Origin: Chara braunii
Taxonomy: Eukaryota; Streptophyta; Charophyceae; Charales; Characeae
Length of the DNA: 20,668 nt
Direction: 5' to 3'
NCBI GenBank assembly: GCA_003427395.1
Contig: BFEA01000406.1
Coordinates: 256,606-277,273, forward strand
This document shows, in pieces, positions 1 through 9,345 of this stretch; position 1 is the stretch's first letter, and each line of letters starts with the position of its first letter. The translations under genes and the position numbers were made by a program. A model generated the notes under the pieces. The model was not told the origin of the DNA. It saw only the letters and a list, made by a program, of their open reading frames with translations, and made no database searches.

Positions 1-43
1 CCGGGCATGCCACACTGCATGTGAAAACGCACTGGTTTTTCTA

Positions 44-125
44 TTCTTCTTCTTCTTCTTCTTCTTCTTCTTCTTCTTCTTCTTCTTCTTCTTCTTCTTC
101 TTCTTCTTCTTCTTCTTCTTCTTCT
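44..125. repeat. (TTC)n microsatellite
   Basis: About 27 uninterrupted TTC units, followed by degenerate TTC/TCG-type triplets and a short GT/GC-rich alternating tract to about 197. Any serine-rich or glutamate-rich reading frame across it is an artefact of the triplet repeat. Confidence 0.95.
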
Positions 126-485
126 CCTTCTTCATCGCCGTCGTTGTCGTCTTCTTTGTCTTGTGTGTGTGTGCGTGCATGCGTGCGTATGTGTTTGATG
201 AGAATAGAAAGGTCACCGCAAGGATCAAGGCAATCGATAGCCAACAGTCCAGGTAGCACAGAAAATAAAGCAGCAAGGCAAAGGGCAGCACTGAATGAGA
301 ACTGAATGCAGGGCACATGGGTTGGTGGGCTAGGGGGAGATGGACAGGCAAGCAAACAACACAAAGCAACTGGGGAAATAAAGCACAGAATACAAGACTC
401 ACACTGGAAAAAAAACATCAACAACTGAAACCACAAGAGGGGAAAAACAAACAAACAAACATGATGATAAATTGCTCCGTCGCGA

Positions 486-615
486 TCACGCCGACTCCTC
501 AGGAGGCTGAGCCTCAACAATGTGTAGAATCCCCTTATTGATCTTCTGGTTCATGAACCCTTTGACCCTTGTTGAAATCAGCGAAGCACCAGGCAATGTT
601 ATCGGAGCAACCCGA
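486..615 (-). CDS. possible terminal coding exon, unknown product
   Basis: On the minus strand a pyrimidine-rich stretch ends in TTTGCAG at about 622-616, which would fit a 3' splice site. From 615 an open frame of about 42 codons runs to a TGA at 488-486. Its C-terminal end reads GILHIVEAQPPEESA. Codon choice in the last 25 codons (GTT GAG GCT CAG CCT CCT GAG GAG) looks coding-like, and a T-rich region that could be 3' UTR follows. A second frame over the same bases (ending HEPEDQ, TAA at 537-535) is also open, so the frame is not certain. I do not recognise the protein family. No upstream exon can be identified in the next 2 kb, which would be at higher coordinates, so this may be an exon remnant or chance. 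Confidence 0.2.
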
Positions 616-623
616 CTGCAAAG

Positions 624-2564
624 CATTAAGGCTAACTGCATGGAACAACAACGCAAGCAAACAGGCAGCAAAGCAACAACAGCACGAAGCACACAGTAGT
701 TTTGCAGCAACGACAAAACTGCACGTTACACAAGCAAAATGTACGGGAAGACAAAACATTGGATGGGTACCAAGGCAACAATGCAGTGAAGCATAAGCGA
801 ACACCAACGCCGTAACCAAACTACACAGTTGCAACAAACCAGCAGGATCTTTGAGCTCTTCCTTCTTAAATCTGAAAAAATTACATGTCTTAATGTTATC
901 ATGACCGAATTGGTCAACACATAAAAGAAATTGTTTATGTTATATCAAACTTCATCATTTTTTACAGATCATATCACCCAAAGTAGTACATCGCAAATTG
1001 TTTTCGAATATGGAGTCGAAGTTGTCACAAACACAAACACTAAACCAATAAGAACAACCTCATTTGTCCAAAGGTCATAAAGGAATAAAATGAAAAGAGC
1101 ACGACAACTATATAGGTGAAGAATCCTTCGCCACAAATGCTAAGGAATAATATACCAAAAAAAAGTCTCACTTTGTCCTCCGAAAACCTATTGTGCAGTG
1201 GGTATTGCGCCATCATAGTTATAGAACCAGAGCAAACTAGTATGTTATGCAATGAAAAATTTCAACAAAATTTTTTATTATCTGGCAAGTCTGCTCTCAA
1301 ACATTGTAAATTGCAGGCCTTGTAAAAAATTGCACGCCTAAATACGTTATAAATATATAAGGGAACATTAAAGTCAAGTAGCAAAAAACATTATGTCAGT
1401 TTAATTAAAATATCGATGTGATTACTAATCTTTCATAACTTGTTTGAATTGTCTCGCTATCCTGACCAATGTTTAGGATCTACCGAAAGGTTTATAGAAG
1501 GTACACAGACTGAAAAACAAACATATGTAGATACATGAACATAAGTTTTTTGAAGTACGAATTCTAACTAAAGACTAAATATATATGAAATTAAATATAT
1601 ATTATAATTTTGAAGAAAAATAAAATTCAAATTGTGGTAACCATCCTCAAGATTTCGCCTGTAAGTTCCTACCGCTCATCAAGGTGTTGACTCCCCACTT
1701 TTCAAAGACAATATGATTTTTCATCAACGTCATGTATAAACGAAGTTTCTTGTACGATAAACATTTGAAAGTAATTTTTATCAGAGACTCATAAATTGCA
1801 TTCAGTATTTGTTGGTAATTTAAAAGAACCTCGAAGCCTACAACTCATTATATGATTTTTTTTCTAATCTCAATTCTCAAAATCCCAAAGATCGGCTACA
1901 TATGTTTTTTTCTTACATTTTTTCGATTTATTTATAGGAACATTACATACGCGGAATCATAATAGCACACCAAAGTTAAACCACTCTCCTACCCATACAT
2001 TCCCTACTCCAACAAAAATTATCATAATAGAGTCACCATCTTAATTGCGGCAGTGTGCTTTGACTATCCTAACGACACTAAAGCATTAGCAGAAAGCATG
2101 ACAATCAAGTATAACTTTTATCCTTTGATGAAAATAACTTTCACCAAATCATTCAGTGTCCTTAAAAAAAAAAAAAAAAAAAACCTTTCTCATCAACTAC
2201 ATATGAATTCTCAAATATAAGTTTGAAAAATAATTTATTACATTACACAACTCATTGTATTATTTGTGTTATTATAGTATTATATGTTAAAAAAATACTA
2301 CTCTAAATGTTAAAAGACATAGGTTTTAAACTATGTGATAAAAAAATATTAATGCAGTGATTTCAAACATAATGATGCTCGTTTCATTTTTTTTTTAATG
2401 GATTTTAAGAAATTTTAAGACCATGTTGACTAATGTTTCCTTAACGAATATATAAAAAGGTTAAACTATGGTATTTCCATTCGCTGATAGGTAAAAATCC
2501 CACATTAAAATACTACGCCTGAGGTACAAATCAACAAGAATCTAACTCCTCCGATTTAAATCCA
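624..2564. other. AT-rich intergenic sequence without a visible gene
   Basis: The first 200 bases are rich in CAA/GCA words. From about 880 the sequence is strongly AT-rich with many homopolymer A and T runs, including a 20-base A run at about 2164-2182. Open frames are under 75 codons and have low-complexity or unrecognised translations. No RNA gene or transposon terminus is visible. Confidence 0.7.
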
Positions 2565-3262
2565 ATGTGCAGTTCAACAAAAAAAATTCCTTCAATAAAT
2601 AAAAAGTGAAGAACATCTCATATAAAAAAAAAATTATATTTAAAAATTATCATTTTAATGTTCATCAAGTTTTAAAATTTTCAGTTTTATTTGACAAGTT
2701 GCCGTATAAAAATGAGTTTTCATTTTCAACAACATCTATTTGTTGAAGATCGAATGGAAGTCTGAACGAGTTTATGAAATGTTTTAATTAAAATTTTATT
2801 CTACCAAAAAAAAAAATTCACATAATTAAATAATCATTCAGTAATAAAATTATATTTTAAACATTCCAATTAAAAAAATGGCATTCAAATTTTAAAATTT
2901 CCCTTCTTATTTGAACTGCATGCTAGAGATGGAATGAAAGTCTGGACGAGTATATAAAATATTTTAATTGGACTGTCATTCTAAGTAAGGATTTTTTGTC
3001 ATAAATAGGTTAATCCAATATAAATTACAACAAAAAAATTCCCACGAGAAATGAAAGTTGAAAAAACATTCCATAAAAAAAAAATCCTTCATATTTATAA
3101 ATTATCATTCTAATATTCGTCCAATTTTAAAATTTTCAATTTAATTTGACAAGTTCCTGTCTAAATATGAGCTTTCCCTTCCAACTACATCTATTTGTTC
3201 AAAATAGAATGAAACTCTAAACGAGTTTATGAAATCTTTTAAATAGATTTTTATTCTGCCAC
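2565..3262 (+). repeat. AT-rich repeat family, forward-oriented units
   Basis: Two head-to-tail copies of an AT-rich unit. The first spans about 2565-3025. The second, about 3025-3262, repeats only its first half. Shared landmarks include ATCTATTTGTT (2745, 3188), ACGAGTTTATGAAAT (about 2768, 3220) and TTGACAAGTT (2690, 3150). The same unit appears in reverse orientation immediately to the right, so the block is an imperfect palindrome centred near 3262. No coding capacity is seen. The family could be a foldback or MITE-like element, or a dispersed satellite. Confidence 0.75.
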
Positions 3263-3804
3263 AACAAATATCTTCTAATTTGGATTGGATTAACCTATTT
3301 ATGATTGGAAATCCTTACTCAGAATGACAGTCCAATTAAAATATTTCATGAACTCATCCAAACTTTCATTCCATCTCTAGCATGCAGTTCAAACAAGAAA
3401 GGATACCCTATTCTTGGAAGGAAAGTTTTCAAGTAAGACGGAAAATTTTAAAATTGGAATGACATTTTTTCATATGGAATGAAAATTTGAAATTTACAAT
3501 GTAATTTTACTCTAGAATGATTATTTAATTCTGGGAATTTTTTTTGTTGTAGAAAATTTTTATTGCAGTATAATAAAATTTTAATTAAAACATTTCATAA
3601 ACTCGTCCAGACTTTCATTTCATCTTGAACAAATGGATGTAGTTGGAAGGGAAAACTCATATTTATACGGGAACTTATCAAATAAAAATGAAAATTTTAG
3701 AATTAGACGAGCATTGAAATGATAATTCATAAATATGAAGGATTTTTTTTTTTTTTGAATGTTTTTTCACTTTTATTTCTCATGGGAATTTTTCTGCTGA
3801 TTGC
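3262..3804 (-). repeat. AT-rich repeat family, inverted unit
   Basis: The reverse complement of this segment matches the forward unit at 2565-3025 over most of its length. For example, the complement of GCATGCAGTTCAAA (about 3380-3393) occurs near 2915, and the complement of TTAACCTATTTATGA (about 3291-3305) occurs near 3000. It contains an extra stretch (about 3410-3520) not obvious in the forward copy. Both ends carry the same ACAAATATCTTCT word (about 3265 and 3807), giving a unit length of roughly 540 bp. Confidence 0.75.
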
Positions 3805-3823
3805 AACAAATATCTTCTGATCT

Positions 3824-3905
3824 AGGTTGTTGGATCGGACGTCCGGTACCCCCCTGACCGTCCGGGATGTACGACCGGATGTCTGGTCGGACGTTCGACC
3901 TAGCA

Positions 3906-3945
<40 letters not shown>

Positions 3946-4088
3946 NAAAAAAAAAAAAAAAAAAAAACCCTCAAAAAAATCTAAAAACAATATATGTTAT
4001 GGAACATAACAATACAAGCAACTTTTGCCTCGGAGTTATGTTCAAATTCGCATCCAATCATGGCCCTCGGACCATTGGTAACCTAGCT
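3824..4088 (+). repeat. GC-headed segment with long poly-A, copy 1
   Basis: This segment has three parts: a 70-bp GC-rich head full of TCCGG/GACG words including the palindrome GGACGTCC, a 61-base A tract (3907-3967, containing an N at 3946), and about 120 bp that resembles a second segment at 4333-4572. It interrupts an AT-rich repeat unit. The poly-A could suggest a retroposed sequence, but the tract is internal rather than at an end, and no target duplication was found. Confidence 0.5.
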
Positions 4089-4332
4089 TCTAATTAAGAT
4101 TGATAAATCTATTTATGATTGAAAATCCTTATACATAATAAAAATTAAATTATAATAATTCATGAACTCATCCAGACGTTCATTTCATCTCAAAAATGCA
4201 GTTTAAACAAGAAGGGATAACTCTTTCCTGAAAGAAAAAATTTTCAAGTAAGACAAAAAAAAAAAAAAGTAGAATGACATTTTTTTAGATTGAATAAAAT
4301 TTTTTATTTTAAAGTATAATTTTATTATGAAA

Positions 4333-4572
4333 CGATCTAGCCTACCTGTCGGGCCGCCCCGGTCCCGGGTGACCATCCCATGCAAGGACAAGCGAAGGTG
4401 AAAAATAATAATAATAATAATAATAAAATCTGAAAAAAACTATGTTATGCAAAACAATAATCTGAATGACTTTGTCTTAGGATCACATCGAAGTTTTTCA
4501 CCATATTTAAGAAAAAAATAAAAAAATTGGGCTGGCCGAAAAAGTGACCCCGAACTATTCTGGTAGCCTGGG
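4333..4572 (+). repeat. GC-headed segment, copy 2
   Basis: It has the same architecture as the segment at 3824-4088: GATCTAG then a GC-rich head (about 4345-4385), a simple A-rich tract (here an AAT/ATA microsatellite at about 4404-4427), then a body sharing AAATCT, TATGTTATG and a closing GGTA.CCT word before the AT-rich unit resumes. The bodies are diverged. The head differs in sequence but not in placement. Confidence 0.4.
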
Positions 4573-4866
4573 AAACAATTATTTAATTCTAGGATTTTTT
4601 TCTGTTGTTCATCAAAGAGACTCAGTAACCTGATTTATTTTCTTCATAATGATGGAAACTTTGACGGTTAACCTACGTACTAACAAAAATATTCAGTATA
4701 TCCGGGTGATCTTTATTTTAGAGGAGGTTATTGCATCATCTTCATTGTCTTCATATGATCTAATACTCATGGTGAATACCTTTTCATTCAACACGACAAA
4801 GATAAAAATATTGATTGACCATTTATGTCGAATCTGGTGTATAAATCAGAACATCAAAATATTAGG

Positions 4867-4871
4867 ATGGT
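4867..4871. repeat. target site duplication, left copy (ATGGT)
   Basis: The five bases directly before the TG of the left LTR read ATGGT. The five bases after the CA of the right LTR read ATGGC. A 5-bp duplication is the size typical for Ty3/gypsy integrases. One mismatch is compatible with the age suggested by LTR divergence. Confidence 0.7.
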
Positions 4872-5234
4872 TGTGCCGGACCCGCCGGGATGGCGGTTCG
4901 ATAGGGTGGAGAAGAAGGGTGGACGAAGGAGGGGGTAGAGATGGAGCTGGAATGGACAGCACAGCTCTGACGCAGACTCCACACGCACGTACTCCAAGAT
5001 CTGCAAAAGTGAAGAATGAGTCACAAAACAAACTGCAGCTGGGGTATAACCCCAGCGGACTGACTGGACTGGACTGGACTGGACTGGTACCGACAGTGGT
5101 ACCGAGTAGGACTGGACTGGACTGAATAACCACACGGCCTGTGGGGTCAGGCCACGGCCTGGTCCCACAGGCCGAACTGGCAAATAGCCAAATAGGCCCT
5201 GACTATGGGCCAAGGCAGATGAAGGCCCGCTGCA
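4872..5234 (-). repeat. 3' LTR (363 bp)
   Basis: On the + strand it begins TGTGCCGGACCC and ends GGCCCGCTGCA. It aligns end to end with the copy at 14786-15138, with about 20 substitutions, roughly 17 of them transitions. The only indel is two extra GGACT units in the tandem tract near 5061-5090. It contains a large inverted repeat (5136-5173) and the word GGTACC on both sides of GACAGT (about 5087-5104). By family knowledge it would provide polyadenylation for the element transcript, which runs toward low coordinates. No clear poly-A signal was identified. Confidence 0.95.
5136..5173. promoter_or_regulatory. long hairpin inside the 3' LTR
   Basis: Two 18-base arms starting GGCCTGTGGG and ending CCCACAGGCC face each other across a 2-base AC spacer with two mismatches. 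The equivalent in the 5' LTR is 15040-15077 with two further mismatches. Its role is unknown. It could shape the RNA terminus or mark transcript processing. Confidence 0.6.
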
Positions 5235-6160
5235 CGATCCTCATACCTGTAATGGATTGCAAGAGCCATAAACACGCTATCCTCAAAAGCAGCGGAACTC
5301 TGCAACAAAGAAAGCTGAGAAATTTAGGATGCGGAGTCCATGCGATGCAACCTAAGCTACATAATGTCAAAAGAAAAGCAAATGTCTGGTATACATATTC
5401 TAGCTAACAGCAGAAAATGAAATGTAGTATGATACAATCCTAAAGTCCTGGAGGCAGTGACCTCAGTGCTGAAAGGAAAAGAGCAATATGTCACAAGATA
5501 ATGTCATGTCGCTAAACCACTAAGAGTGGGATGGTCTCAGAGGGGGTGAATGCAGCCTAAGAATCGAAACTCCTAAGGGCAGTCACACATGAAGGTGGGA
5601 TAGGTCATCAGACTCAAGGTGGGAGAGTGGTAGCGAAACAAAACCAATGACCCTAACAGATAAACCATCAAGGCGGGTAATGCTCGACAAAAGGGTGACA
5701 CCATGCAGGGTCGACCATGAAAAGGGGAGTCTGGAATAGGGTGGAGCTATGCCGAACTGAGGCATGCAATAGCCGGCGCTAGGGTGATGAGGGCAGTGGG
5801 TGAGGGAAACATGCACACAACTCACCGACTGGGAGAGGGAGCTAGATCTGGGAGCAAGGAAGCAAAGATAACGCTACGGTCTCAATGCCTATGCGATACT
5901 AAGGGAGAGTCAAACTCAAAGAGACCCAGCTAAGTGAGAACCATTATGCGACAGGGGCAAGGGAGTATACAGGGTAGGGTGGTGACGTGAAGTAGTCACG
6001 TCCAAAGTAGTTGAAGTCGTCGAAGTAGTCGATGACGTCCATAAAGTAGCAGTGGAGTCGATGTCGAAGCAGAGCCGCAAAACGCTGACATCCTGAAAAA
6101 GAGATGATGATGGAGTACCTGATGGTGTGAGTCAGTGGGGAAAGATAGAGGATAAGAGTG
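5235..6160 (-). other. 3' non-coding region of the element
   Basis: About 0.9 kb lies between the last Pol stop and the 3' LTR. No conserved domain or envelope-like frame is visible on either strand, and the open frames (80 codons or fewer) have no recognisable content. A polypurine tract is expected just before the 3' LTR on the minus strand. The bases there read GGTATGAGGATCG directly before the LTR start TGCAGC, which is only partly purine, so the tract is degenerate or atypical. Around 5998-6065 there are several short GTAGTCG/GTCGAAG-type repeats. Confidence 0.7.
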
Positions 6161-6502
6161 TCAGTCATCGTAACGTGAAGGGCGACGATGAGTGCGCTGT
6201 GGACGCTCGGAGGCGACCGTCTGCAGCTGAGGAACGGCCTCAGAGGGAGCGGGCGCGTCCTCAGCAATCTCCTCGGCCGGAGGAGGAGGAAGAGGGTCAG
6301 TCGGCTGAGTGGAAGCAGATGTCTCAGCACGACGAGCACGATCATATGTACGCACCAACATCCTGGCGTGCTACAAGTGCTCGAGGGGCTCCCAAGTAGC
6401 CTCCTCATCAGGGTAGCCCTTCTAACACACAAGGTTCTCGATGCGTGGAGGGGTATCGTCGGTAACTCGACGTGATACGATGTCGGAAACAACGAACTCC
6501 TC
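6161..6502 (-). pseudogene. pol: chromodomain and basic C-terminal tail of Pol
   Basis: The integrase C-terminus is followed by EEFVVSDIVSRR (about 6505-6470), then IENLVC, a TAG stop (6424-6422), and KGYPDEEATWEPLEHL. This is the chromodomain pattern E-[FY]-x-V-x-x-I ... WKGY ... TWEP. The TAG sits exactly where the conserved Trp of the WKGY motif belongs, as expected from a TGG to TAG change. A second TAG follows the domain (6373-6371). The remaining tail of about 66 codons is proline- and acid-rich and then basic (RPQRTHRRPSRYDD), ending with TGA at 6163-6161. In the family, this domain targets integration to marked chromatin. It lacks function here because two stops interrupt it. Confidence 0.9.
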
Positions 6503-7882
6503 GTGACCGTCCACCATGATAGGTGGAGGGCGCTCATAATGGCGTCCGATGAAGCGCTCGGACATTCTGCGATAAGGACGCAGCAAAGAGACGTGGTAAA
6601 CATCGTGTACGCGAGCCTGTCGAAGGTAATCAGGTAGCTTCACACGAAAGCTGACCAGACTAGCGGCAGTATCAGAACCGACGACCTGAAGGATGCAGCA
6701 TGGACCGAAGAAACGACGCCTGAACTTTCGAAGCGTATCTGCTTCGAGCTGTAAGTGGCGTGCGTCGACGAGCACATCGTCACCGACTTTGAATGGATGA
6801 TCCATTCATGATCGGTTCGCTCGTGCGGCCATGCGAGTCTGGGAGTCGGTTAAACTCTCGTGTGCGTGCTTCATAATCGCCGCCATGTGGGCGATCCAGT
6901 CGTCAAGCGCAGGGTAACAAGTGTCTGGGCGCAACCGCGATGGTCGTAGGAAATCCGCGGGTATGCGAGGTTGGTAGACGAGGTCGCAATAGAATGGCGA
7001 TATCCCTGTGGCTGGCGAAACAGCGTGGTTGTACGCAATCTCCGTGTGGGCTAAGTGTAAGTCCCACTGCTGGTCATCCCTAACAATATTACCGAGAGTT
7101 TTGTTCGTGACCTCAGTCTGACCATCCGTCTGAGGGTGGTAAGACGATGAGAAGCGGAGTTGGGATCCGTACACCTCGTGTAGGCGTCGCCAGAATGTGC
7201 TGGTAAAGCGCAGGTCACGGTCGGAGATGATGCTCTGAGGTAAGCCGTGATCTCTCACGACTCGGTCGAAGACGATGTCGGCAACCTCACGAGCGCTAAT
7301 GTGATAGCGGCACGGAACAAAACGTGCACGCTTCGTGAAGCGATCGACGACGACCAAGATAGCATCATGACCGCGCTAAGTGGGTGGGCGGAGAGGACCA
7401 ATGAAATCCATCGAGATGGACTGCCAACGACCTTCAGGTATGGGTAGGGGCTGAAGTAACCCATACGGAAGGTGGTTCGCACTGTTCACCTCCTGGCAGG
7501 TAGGACACTCCTGGATGTAGGCTTTGACAAAGTCCTTGGACTTCGGCCAGACGTATAGGCGGCAAACACGAGTCAACGTCTTGTGGAAACCCATATGACC
7601 GGCAACTGCCTGGTCATGGAACTCTGCTACAGCCAGAACGCGGAGCTGTCCGGTGGAGGGAATGCAGATACGTGGTTCTAGCTGACCAGATCTGCCATGC
7701 CAGTACACGAGGCCGTTCTCCCCGAGGGAATAGGAAGGAACGGTCTTGCCACTCCGCAGTGTCGCGTAGATGACGCGATAATTGGGGCAGTGGCGGTACT
7801 GAGTGCGATACGCGTCGATCACCGACTGATCAACAGTGGTGATGGAGATGGCAGCAAGATGGATGGGTTCCTGATTGTGATC
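6503..7882 (-). pseudogene. pol: integrase domain of Pol (H2C2, DD35E, C-terminal SH3-like)
   Basis: Integrase inserts the cDNA into the host genome. Visible parts in order are a zinc-binding H-x6-H (FHDQAVAGH) with a downstream CPTC pair (about 7620-7496), the first catalytic Asp in MDFIGPL (about 7408), the second in IISDRDLRF (about 7220), and the Glu in HPQTDGQTE (about 7114), with 35 residues between the second Asp and Glu. The C-terminal module has RRFFGPCCILQVVG, where the family usually has GPF or GPY, then VHDVYHVSLLRPY. The frame is continuous but carries a TAG at 7378-7376, between the first catalytic Asp and the rest of the core, and a TGA at 6808-6806, between the core and the C-terminal module. 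All three catalytic residues are preserved. Confidence 0.93.
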
Positions 7883-8407
7883 AGGACGGCGGGATAAGGC
7901 ATCGGCGACGCGGTTCGTTTCACCCTTGATGGGCTGAGTGGTGAAACTCAACTCAGTTAAGTCACGCCACCAGCGTGCCTGTCGAGGGGAAAGCTTAGGC
8001 TTCGTGAGGAAAGCCTGGACAACTGAGTTGTCCGTGCGCACCGTGAAGGGCGCCCCGTGCAGAAAATGACGCCAATGCCGGGTAGCATAAACTACTGCGA
8101 GAACCTCACGTTCATCGGCAGTTTAGTTTATCTCGGCAGGCAGTAGATGACGGGAGTAGAACGAGATCGGGCAATCCCCAGCACGAGCCTCGACAGTCTC
8201 ATCCTCCGCGATGGTCGGGGAATAAGTAACAGGAGGACTGTCAGTGAAGGGAAGTGGTGGGAGGGTAGGCGTCAGTCGAGAAGCAGTGTAAGCAGGAGGG
8301 GGGGGGGAAGGAGGAACATCGGGGTAAGGTGAATCTGGAGGAGAGGGAAACACCTGAGAAAGGACAGCTCCTACTGCAAAATCTGACGCATCGGTGGTGA
8401 CGATAAA
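7883..8407 (-). pseudogene. pol: RNase H domain of Pol with proline-rich insertion
   Basis: It degrades the RNA strand of RNA:DNA hybrids during reverse transcription. It starts PFIVTTDASDFAVGAVLSQ with the catalytic Asp, and later has PISFYSRHLLPAEIN, REVLAVVYATRHWRHFL, FTVRTDNS and the closing RVADALSRR. Between VLSQ and PISFYSR lie about 60 residues dominated by Pro, Ser and Thr (8353-8174), where family members usually have about 5-10. A TAA (8125-8123) replaces the codon after PAEIN, a position commonly Tyr in relatives. The frame continues unchanged afterwards, so this is a point lesion rather than the end of the protein. Confidence 0.9.
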
Positions 8408-9345
8408 TGGACGATCAAAATCGGGAAGGCGAAGAACCGGCGCACAGATCACCGCCTTCTTGAGGGCGCAAAAGGCGTCCTCGCACAGGGGTGTCCAAAA
8501 CCACAGCGGGTTCTTCGGGAGGAGGGTAGAGGTAAGGACGTAGGAATACCTAGCGTACCCCTGGATAAAATTACTATAGTAGCTGGTGAGGCCTAGGAAA
8601 CTGCGAAGCTGCTTGGCAGATGTGGGGACGGGCCACTCTGCAATAGCAGTGATCTTCGCGTCCGCCATGTGGAGACCCTGGTCAGACACATGGTGTCCTA
8701 GGAAGTCCACTTTGCGCTGGGCAAAGCGGCACTTACTGAGCTTGGCATAAAAGCCATGTTTGCGTAAGCGCTATAGGATATCGCGGAGGTGTCTGGTATG
8801 GTCTTCTAAGGTACGACTGTAAACCAAGATGTCGTCCAGATATACGAGAATGTATTCCTCAAAAATGTCCCTGAAGATATCGTTCATCGCCGTCTGGAAG
8901 GTGGCGGGTGCATTGGTGAGGCTGAATGGCATCACGGTGAACTCGTAATGGCCGAAGCACGACCGGAAGGCGGTCTTCGGCTGGTCCTCTGCGGCAACGC
9001 GGATCTGGTGGTAACCACTACGAAGATCGATCTTCGTGAAGAAGCGGTTGCTTGCCAGATGGTCAAACAACTCATCCGCGTGGGGCATGGGATAGTTGTT
9101 CTTAACCGTGTAACGGTTAAGGGGCCGCGGTATTCGATGCAGAGGTGGAGAGTTTCGTTCGCTTTGCGAGCAAAGAGGACAGGTGCACCCCAAGGGGAGT
9201 TACTCGGTTTAATGAACCTCGGTCGAAGGAGCTCTTTCAGCTGACGCTTGAGTTCCGTCGCCTTTGGAATCGATGGTCGGTACGATGCCTGATGGTGAAC
9301 ACGATAGTCAGGCACGAGCAGGATAGAATGCTCAACACGGCGCAT
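8408..9345 (-). pseudogene. pol: reverse transcriptase domain of Pol
   Basis: It copies genomic RNA into cDNA. N-terminal motifs VEHSILLVPDY, ELKRQLKELL and FIKPSNSPWGAPVLF lie in one frame (to about 9127). A frame change at about 9118-9127 leads into the frame with NRYTVKNNYPMP, FTKIDLRSGYHQ (first catalytic Asp), MPFSLTNAPATFQ (Ser where Gly is usual) and the YLDD active site (8842-8831). The break is consistent with two extra bases in a GGCCC stretch between the YR and LN residues. A TAG (8773-8771) interrupts the thumb just before RLRKHGFYAKLSKC. The connection region contains VDFLGHHVS and LRSFLGLTSYY. Confidence 0.93.

Larger units (their letters stand above)
3804..4610 (-). repeat. AT-rich repeat family, further inverted units interrupted by two GC-headed segments
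   Basis: A fourth unit starts like the third (ACAAATATCTTCT at about 3807). It is interrupted at about 3824 and resumes at about 4088 with TCTATTTATGATTG. It then follows the inverted unit (ATGAACTCATCCAGACG, about 4164) to about 4330. After a second interruption (about 4333-4572), a last fragment, ATTATTTAATTCTAGGA (about 4579), matches the same family. Copies are clearly diverged, so this is an old cluster. Confidence 0.65.

Noticed and set aside
4649-5125. 158-codon plus-strand frame
   Set aside because: It starts in AT-rich flank and ends within the LTR, crossing the insertion boundary, so it cannot be an ancestral gene.
5235-6160. Envelope-like third ORF of the retroelement
   Set aside because: No frame over 80 codons with a signal peptide or membrane anchor was seen beyond shadows of Pol.
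6371-8773. Possible alternative genetic code (TAG/TAA read as an amino acid)
   Set aside because: Some green algae read TAG/TAA as Gln. Here the stops fall at positions expected to be Trp (chromodomain) and probably Tyr (RNase H), and TGA also appears, so no single reassignment explains them. Decay is simpler.
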